Shown here one piece after another: positions 63,577 through 64,000 of a DNA stretch of 64,000 bases. The translations under genes and the position numbers were made by a program. How positions within the stretch are numbered: position 1 is the first letter of the stretch; every line of letters starts with the position of its first letter. The DNA comes from a virus. The stretch lies in IMG/VR virus record IMGVR_UViG_3300043403_000102, positions 1 through 64,000 of that record. One strand, given 5' to 3'. Under the pieces are notes generated by a model. The model did not search any database, had not been told where the DNA came from, and saw only the letters and a program-made list of their open reading frames with translations.

Positions 63577-64000
63577 GGTCTCAGATCCTCCAGGGTGCCT
63601 AGTTCGTTCAGTTCTTCGTACAGATTCCAAAGCTCCACGTCCGAGCGCAAGGCCTCCTTCACTTGGCTGCACATCCGGTAGAACTGCCTCGTGGTGACAC
63701 CGAGTTGCTCGGCCCGCTCTTGAGACGCCCCGTTGTAGACGTCGGCGAGCGTGTGCTCTCGAACGACCGCACGCGCCTGCTCGGGTACCTGCTCTAGGGC
63801 ATTGTCGAGTAGGCGGTGGAACTTGCGACGCGCGTCCCTAAGGGCCTGCGTGCGTTCGACGTTCAACGCGGCGACCTCGGGCGTGGACCCCTCGTCATCG
63901 AGCCAGCCCTCGGCCGCGTCTAGGTCGACCGCGTGCTTGATGCCCCTCGCGGCTTCCCAGTTGTCATGTATCGAATACGGACAGATCGTCCGCGCGACAA
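63573..64000 (-). CDS. Sigma-factor-like protein, partial at right edge
   Basis: The frame is open from the window edge to a stop at 63573 (about 141 codons seen; N-terminus missing). The visible part reads IHDNWEAARGIKHAVDLDAAEGWLDDEGSTPE, an acidic linker, then NALEQVPEQARAVVREHTL and GVTTRQFYRMCSQVKEALR, the pattern of a sigma region 3-4 with a C-terminal HTH. An internal TTG at 63866 is not needed as a start. It could direct polymerase to the GTAAAC/CTAAATA sites; this is inference. Confidence 0.45.
   Translation of the reverse strand, partial: VARTICPYSIHDNWEAARGIKHAVDLDAAEGWLDDEGSTPEVAALNVERTQALRDARRKFHRLLDNALEQVPEQARAVVREHTLADVYNGASQERAEQLGVTTRQFYRMCSQVKEALRSDVELWNLYEELNELGTLEDLRP

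Overview
The window is a large part of the genome of a lytic-looking, contractile-tailed (myovirus-type) dsDNA bacteriophage. The sequence is GC-rich throughout except for one ~0.9 kb stretch. Essentially every gene lies on the minus strand, packed head to tail with 4-nt stop/start overlaps (ATGA, TGATG, GTGA), so the window reads right to left as a few very long operons. I see no integrase, tRNA, CRISPR array or phage RNA polymerase. The host cannot be named from the sequence. Codon composition points to a high-GC bacterium, and two lipobox proteins plus an SLT-type lysozyme would fit a Gram-negative host, but this is inference.

Layout from the right edge leftwards. 64.0-60.7 kb: a partial sigma-factor-like gene, a ParB-like protein, a small HTH protein, a UvsW-type helicase, a Cys-rich protein and a small membrane protein. 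60.7-59.8 kb: the only large non-coding gap, lower in GC, carrying a predicted plus-strand small RNA with its own promoter and terminator. 59.8-48.1 kb: replication and recombination (DnaB-type helicase, DnaG-type primase, UDG-PolA fusion, SSB, RecA/UvsX-type recombinase, SbcD- and SbcC-type nuclease subunits), with an attenuator-like leader between ssb and recA. 48.1-46.6 kb: small genes including four weakly related ones. 46.4-35 kb: a candidate small terminase, the ATPase half of the large terminase, and an unusual run of at least 19 tiny genes whose products keep a His-Cys-CxxC signature. Then come small unknowns, a Dam-type methylase, an SLT lysozyme and lipoproteins. 33.5-29.3 kb: a metallopeptidase/superoxide-dismutase-like/kinase-like fusion and the nuclease half of the large terminase. 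29.2-26.6 kb: an XRE regulator, a ParB-methyltransferase fusion, a Tad2-like (DUF2829) protein and small unknowns. 26.6-0 kb: virion genes in canonical order: portal, MuF-like head protein, decoration candidates, scaffold, major capsid, neck, sheath, tube, frameshifted tail chaperones, tape measure, LysM baseplate protein, hub, spike, gp25-like wedge, two baseplate-J proteins and a fibre/wedge protein cut by the left edge. Three homing-type endonuclease genes sit among them.

The most notable signals are: (1) a large terminase divided into separate ATPase and nuclease genes about 13.5 kb apart; (2) the tandem expansion of His-Cys-CxxC mini-proteins around the ATPase gene; (3) eight copies of a bipartite promoter-like motif, GTAAAC-N13/14-CTAAATA, five of them 6-7 nt from the start codon, together with a candidate sigma factor at the window edge; (4) the peptidase-SOD-kinase fusion; (5) the plus-strand small RNA; and (6) the ssb-recA attenuator.
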